Of a DNA stretch of 64,000 bases, positions 27,889-37,663 are shown piece after piece. Source of the stretch: Christiangramia sp. OXR-203. GTDB taxonomy: Bacteria > Bacteroidota > Bacteroidia > Flavobacteriales > Flavobacteriaceae. The notes beneath the pieces are model-generated. The model did not search any database. It was given only the letters and a program-made list of their open reading frames with translations, and had not been told where the DNA came from. The position numbers were made by a program, and so were the translations under genes. Position 1 is the first letter of the stretch. Every line of letters begins with the position of its first letter. The DNA lies in the NCBI RefSeq assembly GCF_034372165.1, contig NZ_CP139698.1, forward strand, positions 248,001 through 312,000. The letters run 5' to 3'.

Positions 27889-30109
27889 ATATCTTTTCAT
27901 CCTTAGTCTTATCATTTCCTTTGGAGCAAAATGCCAGGAAGAGGATAGGCCAAAGGTTGGACTGGTATTAAGCGGGGGCGGTGCCAAAGGTCTTGCTCAT
28001 ATTGGTGTGCTAAAAACCCTTGAAGAGCAGGGCGTCAAGATCGATTATATTGGAGGCACCAGTATGGGAGCAATCATTGGCGGACTCTACGCTTCCGGCT
28101 ATTCTGCCAGTGAACTTGATTCTATTTTCAGAACTACACAATTTGATATCCTTATTCAGGATAACCTGCCAAGGCGGGCGAAAACTTTCTACGAAAAGGA
28201 GGATTCAGAAAAATATGCGATCACACTTCCTTTTGACAACTTTGATATTTCATTTCCCAGCGGACTTTTTAAGGGTCAGAATATTTACAATTTACTATCA
28301 AGACTTACCATTCATGTAAGTGATGTAGAAGATTTTAGCGAATTACCCATTCCGTTTTTCTGTATTGCAGCCAATGTGGAAACCGGCGACGAAGTAATTC
28401 TGGATAGTGGATCATTGGCTAAGGCGATTTCAGCCAGTGGCGCGATTCCAACTCTTCTCAGTCCCATAAAAATTGATGGACAGTTATTAACAGACGGTGG
28501 GGTTGCTAATAACTACCCAATCGAAGAATTAAGGCGTCGTGGAGCTGAGGTCATTATTGGGGTTGATGTGCAGGATAGCCTTGTTAAGAGAGATAAATTA
28601 AGGAGTGTCTTTGAAATTATGAGCCAGATCTCAAATTTTCGTACGATCAATGACATGAAGGAGAAAGCTCCAAAAACAGATATTTACATTAAGCCGAATG
28701 TAAATTCTTTCTCGGTCATGGCTTTTGACAAAGGACAGGCGATCATAGATTCTGGAGCGGTGGCCGCAAACAATATGCTAGAGGAACTTAAGGTGCTGGG
28801 TAATCCTGATGATAGCTTATTAATTCGTAAGCCGGTTCCAAAGATCGATAGTTTTAATATTAGTGCACTTTCAGTAGAAGGAAATAATACCTACCCACGA
28901 GCTTATGTGCAGGGTAAATTAAAGCTTGACTACGAAGAAACATACAATTTCGATGATCTGAATATTGGGATTAACAACCTTTCTGCAACCGGTAACTTTG
29001 AGCGCATCAATTACCAGCTAATTCCAGAAGATGAAAATGGCAATTATGCACTTGCCATGCAAATTGAGGAAAGTGAAAACAAAATGCTGTTACGACTGGG
29101 ATTGCATTATGATGAGCTTTATAAAAGTGGTGCGCTGGTGAATCTTACCCGCAAGAGTTTACTTTTTACCAATGATGTTGCTTCTTTGGATCTTATCGTG
29201 GGGGATAACCTGCGTTACAATTTTAACTATTACCTGGATAAGGGTTTTTACTGGAGCTTCGGAATAAATTCTCGCTATAACACTTTTGACAAAGGCTTGC
29301 TCTTAAATGGCATCAGGGATCCTGAGGGTATTAGTGAATTTCAGGATATTAGAGAGCTGGAAGTTACGGTGAGAGATTTCACCAATCAGATCTATGTGGA
29401 ATCACTTTTTCAGCAGGTATTTTCCATAGGTGTTGGGCTGGAACACAAGTATTTGAAGTATAGCAGTAATACGTTTAACGATGCGATCAATCAAAGTCAG
29501 GAACTGGTCCTGGCAAATGACCACTATGCCGGCGGCTTTGGATACGTGAAATTCGATTCTTACGATAATAAATACTTCCCCACCAAAGGAGTTCGTTTTG
29601 ATGGAGACTTTCATATTTACCTGTATTCTTCAGATTATAATAATGATTTTTCGGAGTTCTCGATCGCAAAGGGAAGTTTGGGTTACGCTATCCAGCCTTT
29701 TCCCAAATTCACTACGCGAATAAGTACAGGAACTGGTTTTAAGATAGGAAATGATGAAAGCCAGGTACTGGATTTCTTTCTGGGTGGTTACGGGAATGAT
29801 TTTATCAATAATTTCAAACCTTTCCTGGGTTATGATTTCTTAAGCCTTTCCGCAGATAGTTATATAAAAGCGCAACTGGAGTTTGACTATGAGCTTTTCA
29901 GAAAGAACCATATTATCGCCAGCGCCAATATTGCCAATGTTGAAGATGACCTGTACACGACTGGAAACTGGCTAAGCATGCCCGATTATAATGGCTACGG
30001 AATTGGTTACGGAATCGAAACTTTTATGGGGCCACTGGAAGCAAAATATTCCTATTCACCCGAGACTAAAGAAAGTTACTGGTTCTTTAGCCTGGGATTC
30101 TGGTTTTAG
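27881..30109 (+). CDS. patatin-like phospholipase fused to POTRA and outer-membrane barrel (PlpD-like)
   Basis: This 742-residue protein should be a lipase displayed or exported by its own barrel (type Vd secretion). A signal peptide (1-18) is followed by the patatin domain (about 25-310). It carries the oxyanion motif SGGGAKG (31-37), nucleophile Ser61 in GGTSMGAIIGG and catalytic Asp205 in LLTDGGVANN. A POTRA-like domain (about 325-400, ISALSVEGNNTYP) leads to a 16-strand-type barrel at about 405-742, ending WFFSLGFWF. I chose the ATG at 27881 because it gives a signal peptide; an earlier frame start lies inside uvrC. It overlaps the uvrC end by 8 bp. Confidence 0.9.
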   Translation: MRKYLFILSLIISFGAKCQEEDRPKVGLVLSGGGAKGLAHIGVLKTLEEQGVKIDYIGGTSMGAIIGGLYASGYSASELDSIFRTTQFDILIQDNLPRRAKTFYEKEDSEKYAITLPFDNFDISFPSGLFKGQNIYNLLSRLTIHVSDVEDFSELPIPFFCIAANVETGDEVILDSGSLAKAISASGAIPTLLSPIKIDGQLLTDGGVANNYPIEELRRRGAEVIIGVDVQDSLVKRDKLRSVFEIMSQISNFRTINDMKEKAPKTDIYIKPNVNSFSVMAFDKGQAIIDSGAVAANNMLEELKVLGNPDDSLLIRKPVPKIDSFNISALSVEGNNTYPRAYVQGKLKLDYEETYNFDDLNIGINNLSATGNFERINYQLIPEDENGNYALAMQIEESENKMLLRLGLHYDELYKSGALVNLTRKSLLFTNDVASLDLIVGDNLRYNFNYYLDKGFYWSFGINSRYNTFDKGLLLNGIRDPEGISEFQDIRELEVTVRDFTNQIYVESLFQQVFSIGVGLEHKYLKYSSNTFNDAINQSQELVLANDHYAGGFGYVKFDSYDNKYFPTKGVRFDGDFHIYLYSSDYNNDFSEFSIAKGSLGYAIQPFPKFTTRISTGTGFKIGNDESQVLDFFLGGYGNDFINNFKPFLGYDFLSLSADSYIKAQLEFDYELFRKNHIIASANIANVEDDLYTTGNWLSMPDYNGYGIGYGIETFMGPLEAKYSYSPETKESYWFFSLGFWF

Positions 30110-30280
30110 CCGTTAATGGTCTGTAATCATTTTATCATTCTCGTGCCCGGTTTTTACACTAGATTTAAGATTAGTTCGGTAAATTTTCTTGATATTTGTG
30201 TAAATCGAAATAAATACTGGAAATAATAACAATCCTTCAATAAATGAATTCATTTTTGATCGATTTTAAAATATAATCAC

Positions 30281-31447
30281 ATGCCTTTTTATCATAAACT
30301 CGGCAAGATCCCACACAAGCGCCATACGATTTTCAGAAAACCTGATGGAAGCCTTTATTATGAGCAACTTTTTGGAACGATTGGTTTTGACGGAATGTCT
30401 TCCAATCTGTATCATGAACATCGCCCGACTCAGGTGAAGGAAATCAAAGGAAGTTACGATGTACGACCGAAGGTTGCGATTGAAAATAACCTGAAATCAT
30501 ACCGTTTAAAAGGTTTCCAGATAACTCCGCATCCGGATTATTTACAGAGTAGAAAAGCAGTTTTGACCAATGTAGATTGTGATATTATTCTCGCTTCCCC
30601 TCAAGGTTCTACGGAAGATTATTTCTACAAAAACTCTGATGCAGATGAATTGATTTTCGTGCACAAAGGATCTGGTAAACTTAGAACTCATCTTGGAAAC
30701 ATAGATTTTAAATACGGAGATTATTTACTGATCCCAAGAGGTACGATCTACAAGATGGATTTTGATGATGAGAACAACAGGCTATTTATCGTAGAATCCC
30801 GCAGACCGATCTATACTCCAAAACGATACAGAAACTGGTTTGGACAACTTCTGGAACATTCTCCATTTTGCGAAAGAGATTTGCGCCAGCCGCATGAACT
30901 GGAAACCAATGATGAAAAAGGAGATTTCCTAATTAAAATTAAAAAGCAGGGAGAAATTTTCGATATGGTCTACGCGACACATCCATTTGATGTGGTAGGC
31001 TATGACGGTTACAACTATCCTTATGCATTTTCAATTCATGATTTTGAACCTATTACAGGAAGGATACATCAACCGCCACCGGTACATCAAACCTTCGAGA
31101 CAGACGCTTTTGTAGTTTGCAGTTTTTGTCCGCGTAAATACGATTATCACCCAGAAAGTATTCCTGCGCCTTACAGTCACAGTAATATAGATAGTGATGA
31201 GGTGCTCTATTATGTAGATGGTGATTTTATGAGTAGAAACGATATCGAAGCAGGTCATATATCCTTGCACCCGGCGGGGATCCCTCACGGGCCGCACCCG
31301 GGAGCAGTCGAAAGAAGTATCGGCCAGGTAGAAACTGAAGAGCTGGCTGTAATGGTAGATACCTTCAAGCCGTTAAAACTTACTGAAGAAGCGATGAAAA
31401 TTGCCGATGAGACCTACTACAGGTCCTGGTTAGATGGAGAGCATTAA
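30281..31447 (+). CDS. hmgA: homogentisate 1,2-dioxygenase
   Basis: This 388-residue iron enzyme opens the ring of homogentisate to maleylacetoacetate in tyrosine and phenylalanine breakdown. The N-terminal part has the cupin-like pattern (DELIFVHKGSGKLRTHLG, GDYLLIPRGTIYKM). The iron ligands fall in PYSHSNIDSDEVLYY (His and Glu) and in GIPHGPHPG (His). It is somewhat shorter than the roughly 430-residue animal and pseudomonad enzymes. The next gene on the same strand, hppD, makes its substrate. The upstream gap holds a -7-like GATATTTG at 30191-30198. Confidence 0.93.
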   Translation: MPFYHKLGKIPHKRHTIFRKPDGSLYYEQLFGTIGFDGMSSNLYHEHRPTQVKEIKGSYDVRPKVAIENNLKSYRLKGFQITPHPDYLQSRKAVLTNVDCDIILASPQGSTEDYFYKNSDADELIFVHKGSGKLRTHLGNIDFKYGDYLLIPRGTIYKMDFDDENNRLFIVESRRPIYTPKRYRNWFGQLLEHSPFCERDLRQPHELETNDEKGDFLIKIKKQGEIFDMVYATHPFDVVGYDGYNYPYAFSIHDFEPITGRIHQPPPVHQTFETDAFVVCSFCPRKYDYHPESIPAPYSHSNIDSDEVLYYVDGDFMSRNDIEAGHISLHPAGIPHGPHPGAVERSIGQVETEELAVMVDTFKPLKLTEEAMKIADETYYRSWLDGEH

Positions 31448-31550
31448 AAGATGAAAGAAGATTTATCAGCACAGGATAGAGCGATGTGGTAATACTTTGA
31501 AATTCGATTTCAAATTTATAACATATTTACATCCTTTAAAATAAAAACCA

Positions 31551-32693
31551 ATGTCAACAGATAGCACATCATTAAATTTAGAAAAAGTAGTTCCTGAAGC
31601 GGAAGATTTTCTGCCAATCCTGGGAACAGACTTTGTAGAATTATACGTGGGGAATGCCAAGCAGGCGGCCTATTATTATCAGCACGCTTGGGGTTTCCAG
31701 CCAATCGCTTATTCGGGTTTGGAAACTGGTCGTAAAGACAGCGTTTCTTACGTAATGCAACAGGGGAAAATTAGAATTGTTCTTACTTCACCATTGCAGC
31801 CGGAAGGTGATATCAATGCGCATATAGACAAGCATGGTGACGGAGTAAAGTTCGTGGCACTATGGGTGGACGATGCGAGAAAGAGCTATGAAGAAACTAC
31901 AAAAAGAGGGGCAAAATCTTATGTAGAGCCATATGTAATGGAAGATGAAAACGGGAAAGCCGTGATCTCAGGAATCCATACTTATGGAGAAACCATTCAC
32001 CTTTTTGTAGAACGTAAGGATTATACCGGACCATTTTTACCAGGGTACAGAATTTATAATACCAAAACTCAGGTGCCAGATACAGGTTTACAATTTATCG
32101 ACCATATGGTTGGAAATGTAGGATGGAACGAAATGGACAAATGGGTGGAATTCTACGGAAAAGTAATGGGCTTTGCCCAGTTGGTATCTTTTGATGATAA
32201 AGATATCTCGACCGACTATACCGCGCTTATGAGTAAGGTAATGAGCAATGGGAACGGTAGAATTAAATTTCCTATTAATGAGCCTGCGGAAGGAAAAAAG
32301 AAATCACAAATCGAAGAATATATCGATTTTTATAATGGAGCCGGAGTCCAGCATATCGCTTTAGCTACAGATAACATTATCGAAACAGTTACAGCATTAA
32401 GAGATAGAGGTGTGGAATTCTTATATGTTCCGGAAACTTACTATGATGATCTACTCGATCGTGTTGGTGAGATCGATGAGGATCTGGAGCCGTTAAGAGA
32501 ACTTGGAGTACTGGTAGATCGCGATGATGAGGGGTATTTGTTACAGATCTTTACAAAACCAGTTCTGGACAGACCCACTATGTTCTTCGAGATCATCCAG
32601 AGAAAAGGTGCTCAATCCTTCGGAAAAGGAAACTTTAAAGCTTTGTTCGAAGCAATTGAAAGAGAACAGGATTTGCGAGGTACATTAAATTAA
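31551..32693 (+). CDS. hppD: 4-hydroxyphenylpyruvate dioxygenase
   Basis: This 380-residue non-haem iron enzyme turns 4-hydroxyphenylpyruvate into homogentisate, the substrate of the upstream hmgA product. Two vicinal-oxygen-chelate domains are visible (about 20-160 and 175-370). The iron ligands are histidines in FIDHMVGNVGWNEMD and VQHIALATDNI and a glutamate in TMFFEIIQRKG. The end FGKGNFKALFEAIEREQ is the family's C-terminal signature. Spacing of 103 bp from hmgA allows co-transcription. No fumarylacetoacetase is seen, so the pathway is completed elsewhere. Confidence 0.95.
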   Translation: MSTDSTSLNLEKVVPEAEDFLPILGTDFVELYVGNAKQAAYYYQHAWGFQPIAYSGLETGRKDSVSYVMQQGKIRIVLTSPLQPEGDINAHIDKHGDGVKFVALWVDDARKSYEETTKRGAKSYVEPYVMEDENGKAVISGIHTYGETIHLFVERKDYTGPFLPGYRIYNTKTQVPDTGLQFIDHMVGNVGWNEMDKWVEFYGKVMGFAQLVSFDDKDISTDYTALMSKVMSNGNGRIKFPINEPAEGKKKSQIEEYIDFYNGAGVQHIALATDNIIETVTALRDRGVEFLYVPETYYDDLLDRVGEIDEDLEPLRELGVLVDRDDEGYLLQIFTKPVLDRPTMFFEIIQRKGAQSFGKGNFKALFEAIEREQDLRGTLN

Positions 32694-32775
32694 GATTAAA
32701 TATCTGCTAAAATTTAAGTGGAAAAATGAAATAAATGACAATCTGGTAAACGTTTAGTTAAAGTTTATTTAAGAG

Positions 32776-32806
32776 TTGTGGGTAAGGGAGAAATATGAGA
32801 CTTTTG
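32776..32806 (+). promoter_or_regulatory. putative promoter of a short transcript upstream of the DUF3108 operon
   Basis: TTG at 32776-32778 is followed after 20 bp by GACTTTTG (32799-32806), which matches the -7 consensus in seven of eight bases, and then CACC. Spacing is ideal for Bacteroidota. The nearest gene starts about 180 bp downstream, beyond a terminator. Confidence 0.45.
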
Positions 32807-32812
32807 CACCGC

Positions 32813-32913
32813 ATTTCTGGAGTGGTTACCAGAATTGAATTTTTTTTCATAATTTAAGTTTTAGTTGGTTAATAAGACAAAATTCCCCATCATTAATTTG
32901 ATGGGGTTTTTTT
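32813..32913 (+). ncRNA. candidate small RNA or attenuated leader, ending in a rho-independent terminator
   Basis: A hairpin (TTCTGG/CCAGAA around AGTGGTTA) is followed by a T run near 32840, and then by a perfect 8-bp terminator stem CCCCATCA/TGATGGGG (32885-32906) with a T run. A promoter-like pair stands just upstream. The whole could be a free RNA of about 100 nt, a leader with an attenuator for the operon of the DUF3108 protein, tryptophan dioxygenase, M23 peptidase and pgi, or simply the terminator of hppD, which ended 190 bp earlier. The terminator is certain; the RNA is a guess. Confidence 0.35.
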
Positions 32914-32987
32914 GTTTTGATACTTTTGGAATAGTAATTGTAATCCACCATACGCCTGAAAATTCTGTTACTTAGACAATTAAACCT

Positions 32988-33764
32988 ATGAGAAATTATA
33001 TTACAATTACCTTTCTTTTTTTTGTGTTTACCACTGGAAGTATGTTGTCACAAGAGGCATATGGCGAAGGAGAGTGGTTTAAATTCAGAATACATTACGG
33101 TTTATTTAATGCGAGTTATGCGACGCTGGAGGTAAATGAAACTAAATTTCAGAATAAACCTGTCTATCATATAAAAGGACGAGGTAGATCTACAGGATTA
33201 TTAGGTTTATTCTTTAAAGTGGATGATGATTACCAAACCTATATCGATAAGCGAACCGGAAAACCTTATCGCTTTATTCGCGACATTAATGAAGGCGGTT
33301 ATACGAAGGACCTGGTGATCGACTTTGATCATGATGACAAGAAAGCCCATGTTCTAAATAGAGAGAACAATCAGAAAAAATCATATTCTGTACCTCATAA
33401 TGTACACGATATGTTATCATCATTTTACTATATTCGCAACCAAATTAAAAACGACGAGTTAGAGCCAGGTGATGAGATGCGTTTAAACATGTTCATCGAT
33501 GACGAAAACCTCGATTTTAAGCTTGTTTTCCTGGGGCGTGATACGATTAAAACCAAGTTTGGTAAAGTTGCAACCCTCAAATTCAGACCTTATGTACTGG
33601 CCGGTAGAGTATTTAAGGAGAAAGAAAGTCTTACTTTCTGGATTAGTGATGATAAGAACAAAATTCCGGTGAAAATTGAAGCAAATCTGGCCGTAGGGTC
33701 TTTGGATGCCGATCTTGAAGCTTACAAAGGTCTAAAGCATCAATTTAGTATACAAGTGGATTAA
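32988..33764 (+). CDS. DUF3108 domain-containing secreted protein
   Basis: This 258-residue protein has a signal peptide (1-21, before QEAYG) and a single all-beta DUF3108 domain over the rest, with the typical start GEWFKFRIHYGLFNASYATLEV and the blocks HIKGRGRSTGLLGLFFKVDD and PVKIEANLAVGSL. The family is common in Bacteroidota envelopes; its function is not established. Tryptophan dioxygenase begins 1 bp after its stop, so it heads a four-gene unit whose members show no shared pathway. Confidence 0.85.
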   Translation: MRNYITITFLFFVFTTGSMLSQEAYGEGEWFKFRIHYGLFNASYATLEVNETKFQNKPVYHIKGRGRSTGLLGLFFKVDDDYQTYIDKRTGKPYRFIRDINEGGYTKDLVIDFDHDDKKAHVLNRENNQKKSYSVPHNVHDMLSSFYYIRNQIKNDELEPGDEMRLNMFIDDENLDFKLVFLGRDTIKTKFGKVATLKFRPYVLAGRVFKEKESLTFWISDDKNKIPVKIEANLAVGSLDADLEAYKGLKHQFSIQVD

Positions 33765-33765
33765 T

Positions 33766-34734
33766 ATGGAGATAAAACCCGAAATCGCGGAACGAATTGG
33801 AAAGCTTGAAGAAAAGTTCAAAAATTCGGGACAGGATATGGGGTCTTATCTGGATGGTCTCTTATATGACCGCTATCTTTCCTACTGGGATTATATTAGT
33901 GTAGATACATTATTAAGTTTACAGAAGACCAATACGCACTTTCCAGATGAGATGATCTTTATCACTTATCATCAAATCACTGAACTATATTTTAAGCTCA
34001 TCATTCATGAGCAAAAACAGATCATAGAAACTACAACACTCACATCTGCCTATTTCGTTGAAAAGCTGAATAGGATGAACAGGTATTTTAGAATTCTTAT
34101 CGATTCTTTCGATGTAATGATCAAAGGAATGGAAAGGGAACAGTTTCTGAAATTCAGAATGGCATTACTGCCTGCCAGTGGATTCCAGTCGGCTCAGTTC
34201 AGGATGATCGAACTATATTCAACTCCTTTAGAAAATCTTGTCGATTTTAATTTGAGAGATGAATTTACGGTAGAAAACTCTTCCGAAGAACTTTTTGAGA
34301 ATATCTATTGGAAAAAAGGAGGGATAGATCTGGAAACCGGCGAGAAAACTCTTACGCTTAAGCAATTTGAAAAAAGATATACTCCGCGATTTCTAAGAAT
34401 CGCGAAGGATGTATACGGAACCACCATATACCAGCGTTACCAGGCTATGCATGAAGATGATCGTCAAAATGAAGATCTTCAACAGGCACTGCGAAACTTT
34501 GATGTTAATGTAAATATCAACTGGTTGCTTATGCATATGGGTGCTGCTTACCGATATTTGAGCAAGAAAGACGAAACTATAAAAGCGACAGGTGGAACAA
34601 ACTGGAAAAAATTCCTGCCGCCAAGTTTTCAAAGAGTTTCTTTCTTTCCCGATTTATGGAGTCAGGAAGAACTGAACGACTGGGGGAAGCAATGGGTGAA
34701 CCATACATTTAATACTGAAAAACAAAAAGCATAA
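33766..34734 (+). CDS. kynA: tryptophan 2,3-dioxygenase
   Basis: This 322-residue haem enzyme converts tryptophan to N-formylkynurenine, the first step of the kynurenine route. The family's substrate-binding block appears as FITYHQITELYFKLIIHE near residue 65. The blocks MNRYFRILIDSFDV and LLPASGFQSAQFRMIE follow, and the C-terminal WLLMHMGAAYRYL probably corresponds to the haem-ligand region. Flavobacterial members are longer than the roughly 280 residues of pseudomonad enzymes, with extra charged helices at about 180-230. The gene starts 1 bp after the DUF3108 gene and ends 4 bp before the M23 gene. Confidence 0.93.
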   Translation: MEIKPEIAERIGKLEEKFKNSGQDMGSYLDGLLYDRYLSYWDYISVDTLLSLQKTNTHFPDEMIFITYHQITELYFKLIIHEQKQIIETTTLTSAYFVEKLNRMNRYFRILIDSFDVMIKGMEREQFLKFRMALLPASGFQSAQFRMIELYSTPLENLVDFNLRDEFTVENSSEELFENIYWKKGGIDLETGEKTLTLKQFEKRYTPRFLRIAKDVYGTTIYQRYQAMHEDDRQNEDLQQALRNFDVNVNINWLLMHMGAAYRYLSKKDETIKATGGTNWKKFLPPSFQRVSFFPDLWSQEELNDWGKQWVNHTFNTEKQKA

Positions 34735-34738
34735 AAAC

Positions 34739-35971
34739 TTGAAGAAATTAGGCTTATTAGTAATGCTAATGCTGGCAATGACTGCCTGCAATGACGATGA
34801 GAAAGAACAGGCCGTTAACGAGGTCGAGACCAAAAAGATTCCTGCGCTCGAGAAACAGTATGGTTTTGTACTGAATGACTTTGAGGTAATAAGGGATACG
34901 ATAAGGTCTGGTGATAGTTTTGGTTACATCATGGATCAAAATGGCGTGGGTCATGGAAAGGTCTTTGAAGTTGCTGAAAAAGTAAAAGATACCTTTAACC
35001 CCGCGAGGATCACTGCCGGTAAAAAGTATATGATCCTCAAAGCAAAAGATTCGGCTAAAACTCCGCAATATTTCATTTACGAAAATGATAAGATCAACTA
35101 TACGGTAGTATCTATTGGGGATAGTATTTATGCTGAAAAGAAGAAAAGACCCGTTACAGTCAAGCAAAGAGAAGTAAGCGGAGTGATCACTTCTTCCCTT
35201 TCAGAAGCGATGCAGGCTCAGGGCTTGAGTAATCTTCTGGTTTACGAACTTTCAAATATTTATCAATGGAGTATTGATTTCTTTAAACTTCAGAAGGGAG
35301 ATCAGTTCAAAATGGTTTACCAGGAGAAATATATTGACGATACTATTTTCGCCGGGATTGAAAAGGTAGATGCGGCAGTTTTCAAACATTCAGACAGACC
35401 ATACTACGCCTTTAGTTATATGACCGACAGTATTTCTGGTCAGCCTAGTTTTTATGATGAAGAAGCAAAAGCATTACAAAGCTTTTTCCTGAAAGCTCCG
35501 CTCAATTATTCCAGGATCTCTTCAAGGTTTACGAAGAGACGTTTTCACCCTGTTCAGAAAAGATGGAAAGCTCACCTGGGAACAGATTATGCTGCACCAC
35601 ATGGCACGCCGATCGTAAGTACAGCTAATGGAACGGTGATCGCTTCAGGCTATACTTCCGGAAACGGGAATTATGTGAAGGTGAGACATAATGGAAAATA
35701 TACGACACAATATCTTCACATGAGTAAGCGTGCAGTTAGAAATGGACAAAGTGTAAAGCAGGGCGATGTGATAGGTTATGTTGGAAGTACAGGACTTGCA
35801 ACCGGGCCACATGTATGTTATCGATTCTGGGTGAACGGTAAACAGGTGGATCCATTTCGCCAGAACTTACCCTCAGCCGAGCATATTACAGACAATCTAA
35901 AAGACGATTATTTCAATCATATTGAATCGATTCGGGCAGAACTGGATCAAATTCCCTATAAAAGTATCTAG
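34739..35971 (+). CDS. M23-family metallopeptidase lipoprotein
   Basis: This 410-residue lipoprotein should cut peptidoglycan cross-links in the periplasm. It starts at a TTG (then AAG AAA), which yields a normal lipoprotein signal ending LAMTAC with Cys17; no ATG fits. Residues 30-250 form a LysM/OapA-like region. The M23 domain at about 265-380 has zinc ligands in HLGTDYAAPHGTP (His and Asp) and a last block GPHVCYRFW, where the usual HxH is HVC, so the second histidine is a cysteine. That variant occurs in related envelope peptidases as far as I recall. The pgi ATG directly follows its stop. Confidence 0.9.
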   Translation: MKKLGLLVMLMLAMTACNDDEKEQAVNEVETKKIPALEKQYGFVLNDFEVIRDTIRSGDSFGYIMDQNGVGHGKVFEVAEKVKDTFNPARITAGKKYMILKAKDSAKTPQYFIYENDKINYTVVSIGDSIYAEKKKRPVTVKQREVSGVITSSLSEAMQAQGLSNLLVYELSNIYQWSIDFFKLQKGDQFKMVYQEKYIDDTIFAGIEKVDAAVFKHSDRPYYAFSYMTDSISGQPSFYDEEAKALQSFFLKAPLNYSRISSRFTKRRFHPVQKRWKAHLGTDYAAPHGTPIVSTANGTVIASGYTSGNGNYVKVRHNGKYTTQYLHMSKRAVRNGQSVKQGDVIGYVGSTGLATGPHVCYRFWVNGKQVDPFRQNLPSAEHITDNLKDDYFNHIESIRAELDQIPYKSI

Positions 35972-37603
35972 ATGAAAAATATAAATCCAACCACTACCAA
36001 AGCCTGGAAGGAATTAGAAGATCATTATAAAGAGATCCAGGTTGAACATATGAAGAATATGTTCAATAATGATGAAGATAGAGCTGAGAAATTCACCATT
36101 AAATGGGAGGATTTTTATGTTGATTACAGTAAGAACCGGATGAATGAAACTACCGGGAAATTACTGATTAAGCTTGCTGCTGAATGTGGTTTGAGGGAAG
36201 CAATGGATGCATATTTCCAGGGTGATGCTATCAACCAGACAGAAGGAAGACCGGTTTTACATACTGCTTTACGAGCTTCAAAAACCGCAAATGTCCAGGT
36301 GCATGGCGAAAATGTAATTCCTGAAGTGCAGGAAGTAAAAGAAAAGATCAGAACTTTTACTGATGAGGTAATCGAAGGAAAACGTAAAGGTTTTACCGGG
36401 AAGAAATTTACCGATATCGTAAATATAGGAATTGGAGGATCCGATCTTGGACCGGTGATGGTTGCCGATAGCCTGAAATTCTATCAGAATCATCTGAAAT
36501 TACATTTTATATCTAATGTAGATGGGGATCATGTACATGATACCATTCAGGATCTAAATCCAGAAACAACCCTTTTCGTGATAGTTTCCAAAACTTTCAC
36601 AACCATGGAAACTATAAGCAATGCCACTACTGTAAGAGAATGGTTTCTTAAAAAAGCTCCTGAAAAGGAAGTATCCAAACATTTTGTAGCGGTTTCTACC
36701 AATCTAAATAAAGTAGAAAGCTTCGGAATCGATCCTGATAATATTTTCCCGATGTGGGATTGGGTTGGAGGTAGATTCTCCTTGTGGAGCGCTGTAGGTC
36801 TTTCAGTAGCACTTGGAATTGGATACAACAATTTTGAATCTCTTCTGGAGGGTGCCCGCAAGATGGATGATCACTTCAGAAATACAGATTTCGAAAAGAA
36901 TATTCCGGTTCAGCTGGCACTAATAAGTATTTGGTATAATAATTTCTTCGGTGCTGAAAGTGAAGCGGTGATCCCTTATTCTCAATACCTGGATAAATTT
37001 CCATCGTACCTGCAACAGGCGATCATGGAGAGTAATGGGAAAAGCGTGGACCGCAATGGCGAGAAGGTGAATTACCAGACGGGAACGATCATCTGGGGAG
37101 AACCAGGAACGAATTCACAACATGCGTTTTTCCAGTTGATCCACCAGGGAACCAAGCTTATTCCTGCAGATTTTATTGGCTTTAAAGAAAGTTTGTTTGG
37201 AGATCAGGCGCATCACGATAAATTGATGGCGAACTATTTTGCTCAAACTGAAGCTCTTCTTAATGGTAAAACTGAGGAAGTAGTGGAAGAGGAGTTACGC
37301 TCTATGAGATTTAGTCAGGAAGAAATAGACAGGATCAAATCATTTAAAGTATTTGAAGGTAATAATCCAACGAATACCTTAATGATTCAAAAATTAACTC
37401 CGGAAAGTCTGGGTAAACTTATCGCTATGTATGAACATAAGATATTTGTACAGGGCGTTATCTGGAATATTTTCAGTTATGACCAGTGGGGAGTTGAATT
37501 AGGAAAACAACTGGCGAACAAAATCCTCTCAGACTTTGAAACTAAGAATTCTGAAGGTCACGATTCCTCAACACAAAATCTGCTGAAGTTTTATATGAAT
37601 TAA
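35972..37603 (+). CDS. pgi: glucose-6-phosphate isomerase
   Basis: This 543-residue enzyme interconverts glucose 6-phosphate and fructose 6-phosphate. The PGI signatures are present: [19 protein letters not shown] near 150, SKTFTTMET for phosphate binding, the catalytic glutamate block [12 protein letters not shown] near 350, and [16 protein letters not shown] with the ring-opening histidine. The C-terminal lysine block is [13 protein letters not shown]. Length is normal. The start codon abuts the stop of the M23 gene, so it is the last gene of a four-gene unit closed by a strong terminator. Confidence 0.97.
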   Translation: MKNINPTTTKAWKELEDHYKEIQVEHMKNMFNNDEDRAEKFTIKWEDFYVDYSKNRMNETTGKLLIKLAAECGLREAMDAYFQGDAINQTEGRPVLHTALRASKTANVQVHGENVIPEVQEVKEKIRTFTDEVIEGKRKGFTGKKFTDIVNIGIGGSDLGPVMVADSLKFYQNHLKLHFISNVDGDHVHDTIQDLNPETTLFVIVSKTFTTMETISNATTVREWFLKKAPEKEVSKHFVAVSTNLNKVESFGIDPDNIFPMWDWVGGRFSLWSAVGLSVALGIGYNNFESLLEGARKMDDHFRNTDFEKNIPVQLALISIWYNNFFGAESEAVIPYSQYLDKFPSYLQQAIMESNGKSVDRNGEKVNYQTGTIIWGEPGTNSQHAFFQLIHQGTKLIPADFIGFKESLFGDQAHHDKLMANYFAQTEALLNGKTEEVVEEELRSMRFSQEEIDRIKSFKVFEGNNPTNTLMIQKLTPESLGKLIAMYEHKIFVQGVIWNIFSYDQWGVELGKQLANKILSDFETKNSEGHDSSTQNLLKFYMN

Positions 37604-37630
37604 AATTTCAATTAATTACAAATATTAGGA

Positions 37631-37663
37631 AAGCCTGAAGTCTGGAACTTCAGGCTTTTTTTA
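37631..37663 (+). terminator. rho-independent terminator after pgi
   Basis: A perfect 10-bp stem (AAGCCTGAAG/CTTCAGGCTT) around a 7-base loop is followed by a T run. Confidence 0.92.

Noticed and set aside
32795-32857. A 20-codon leader peptide with consecutive Phe codons, suggesting attenuation
   Set aside because: Its ATG lies before the predicted transcript start, the Phe codons come from a T run, and the operon behind it is not for phenylalanine.
36547-36861. Minus-strand frame of 104 codons inside pgi
   Set aside because: It is a shadow of the pgi coding sequence; it has low-complexity composition and no start context.
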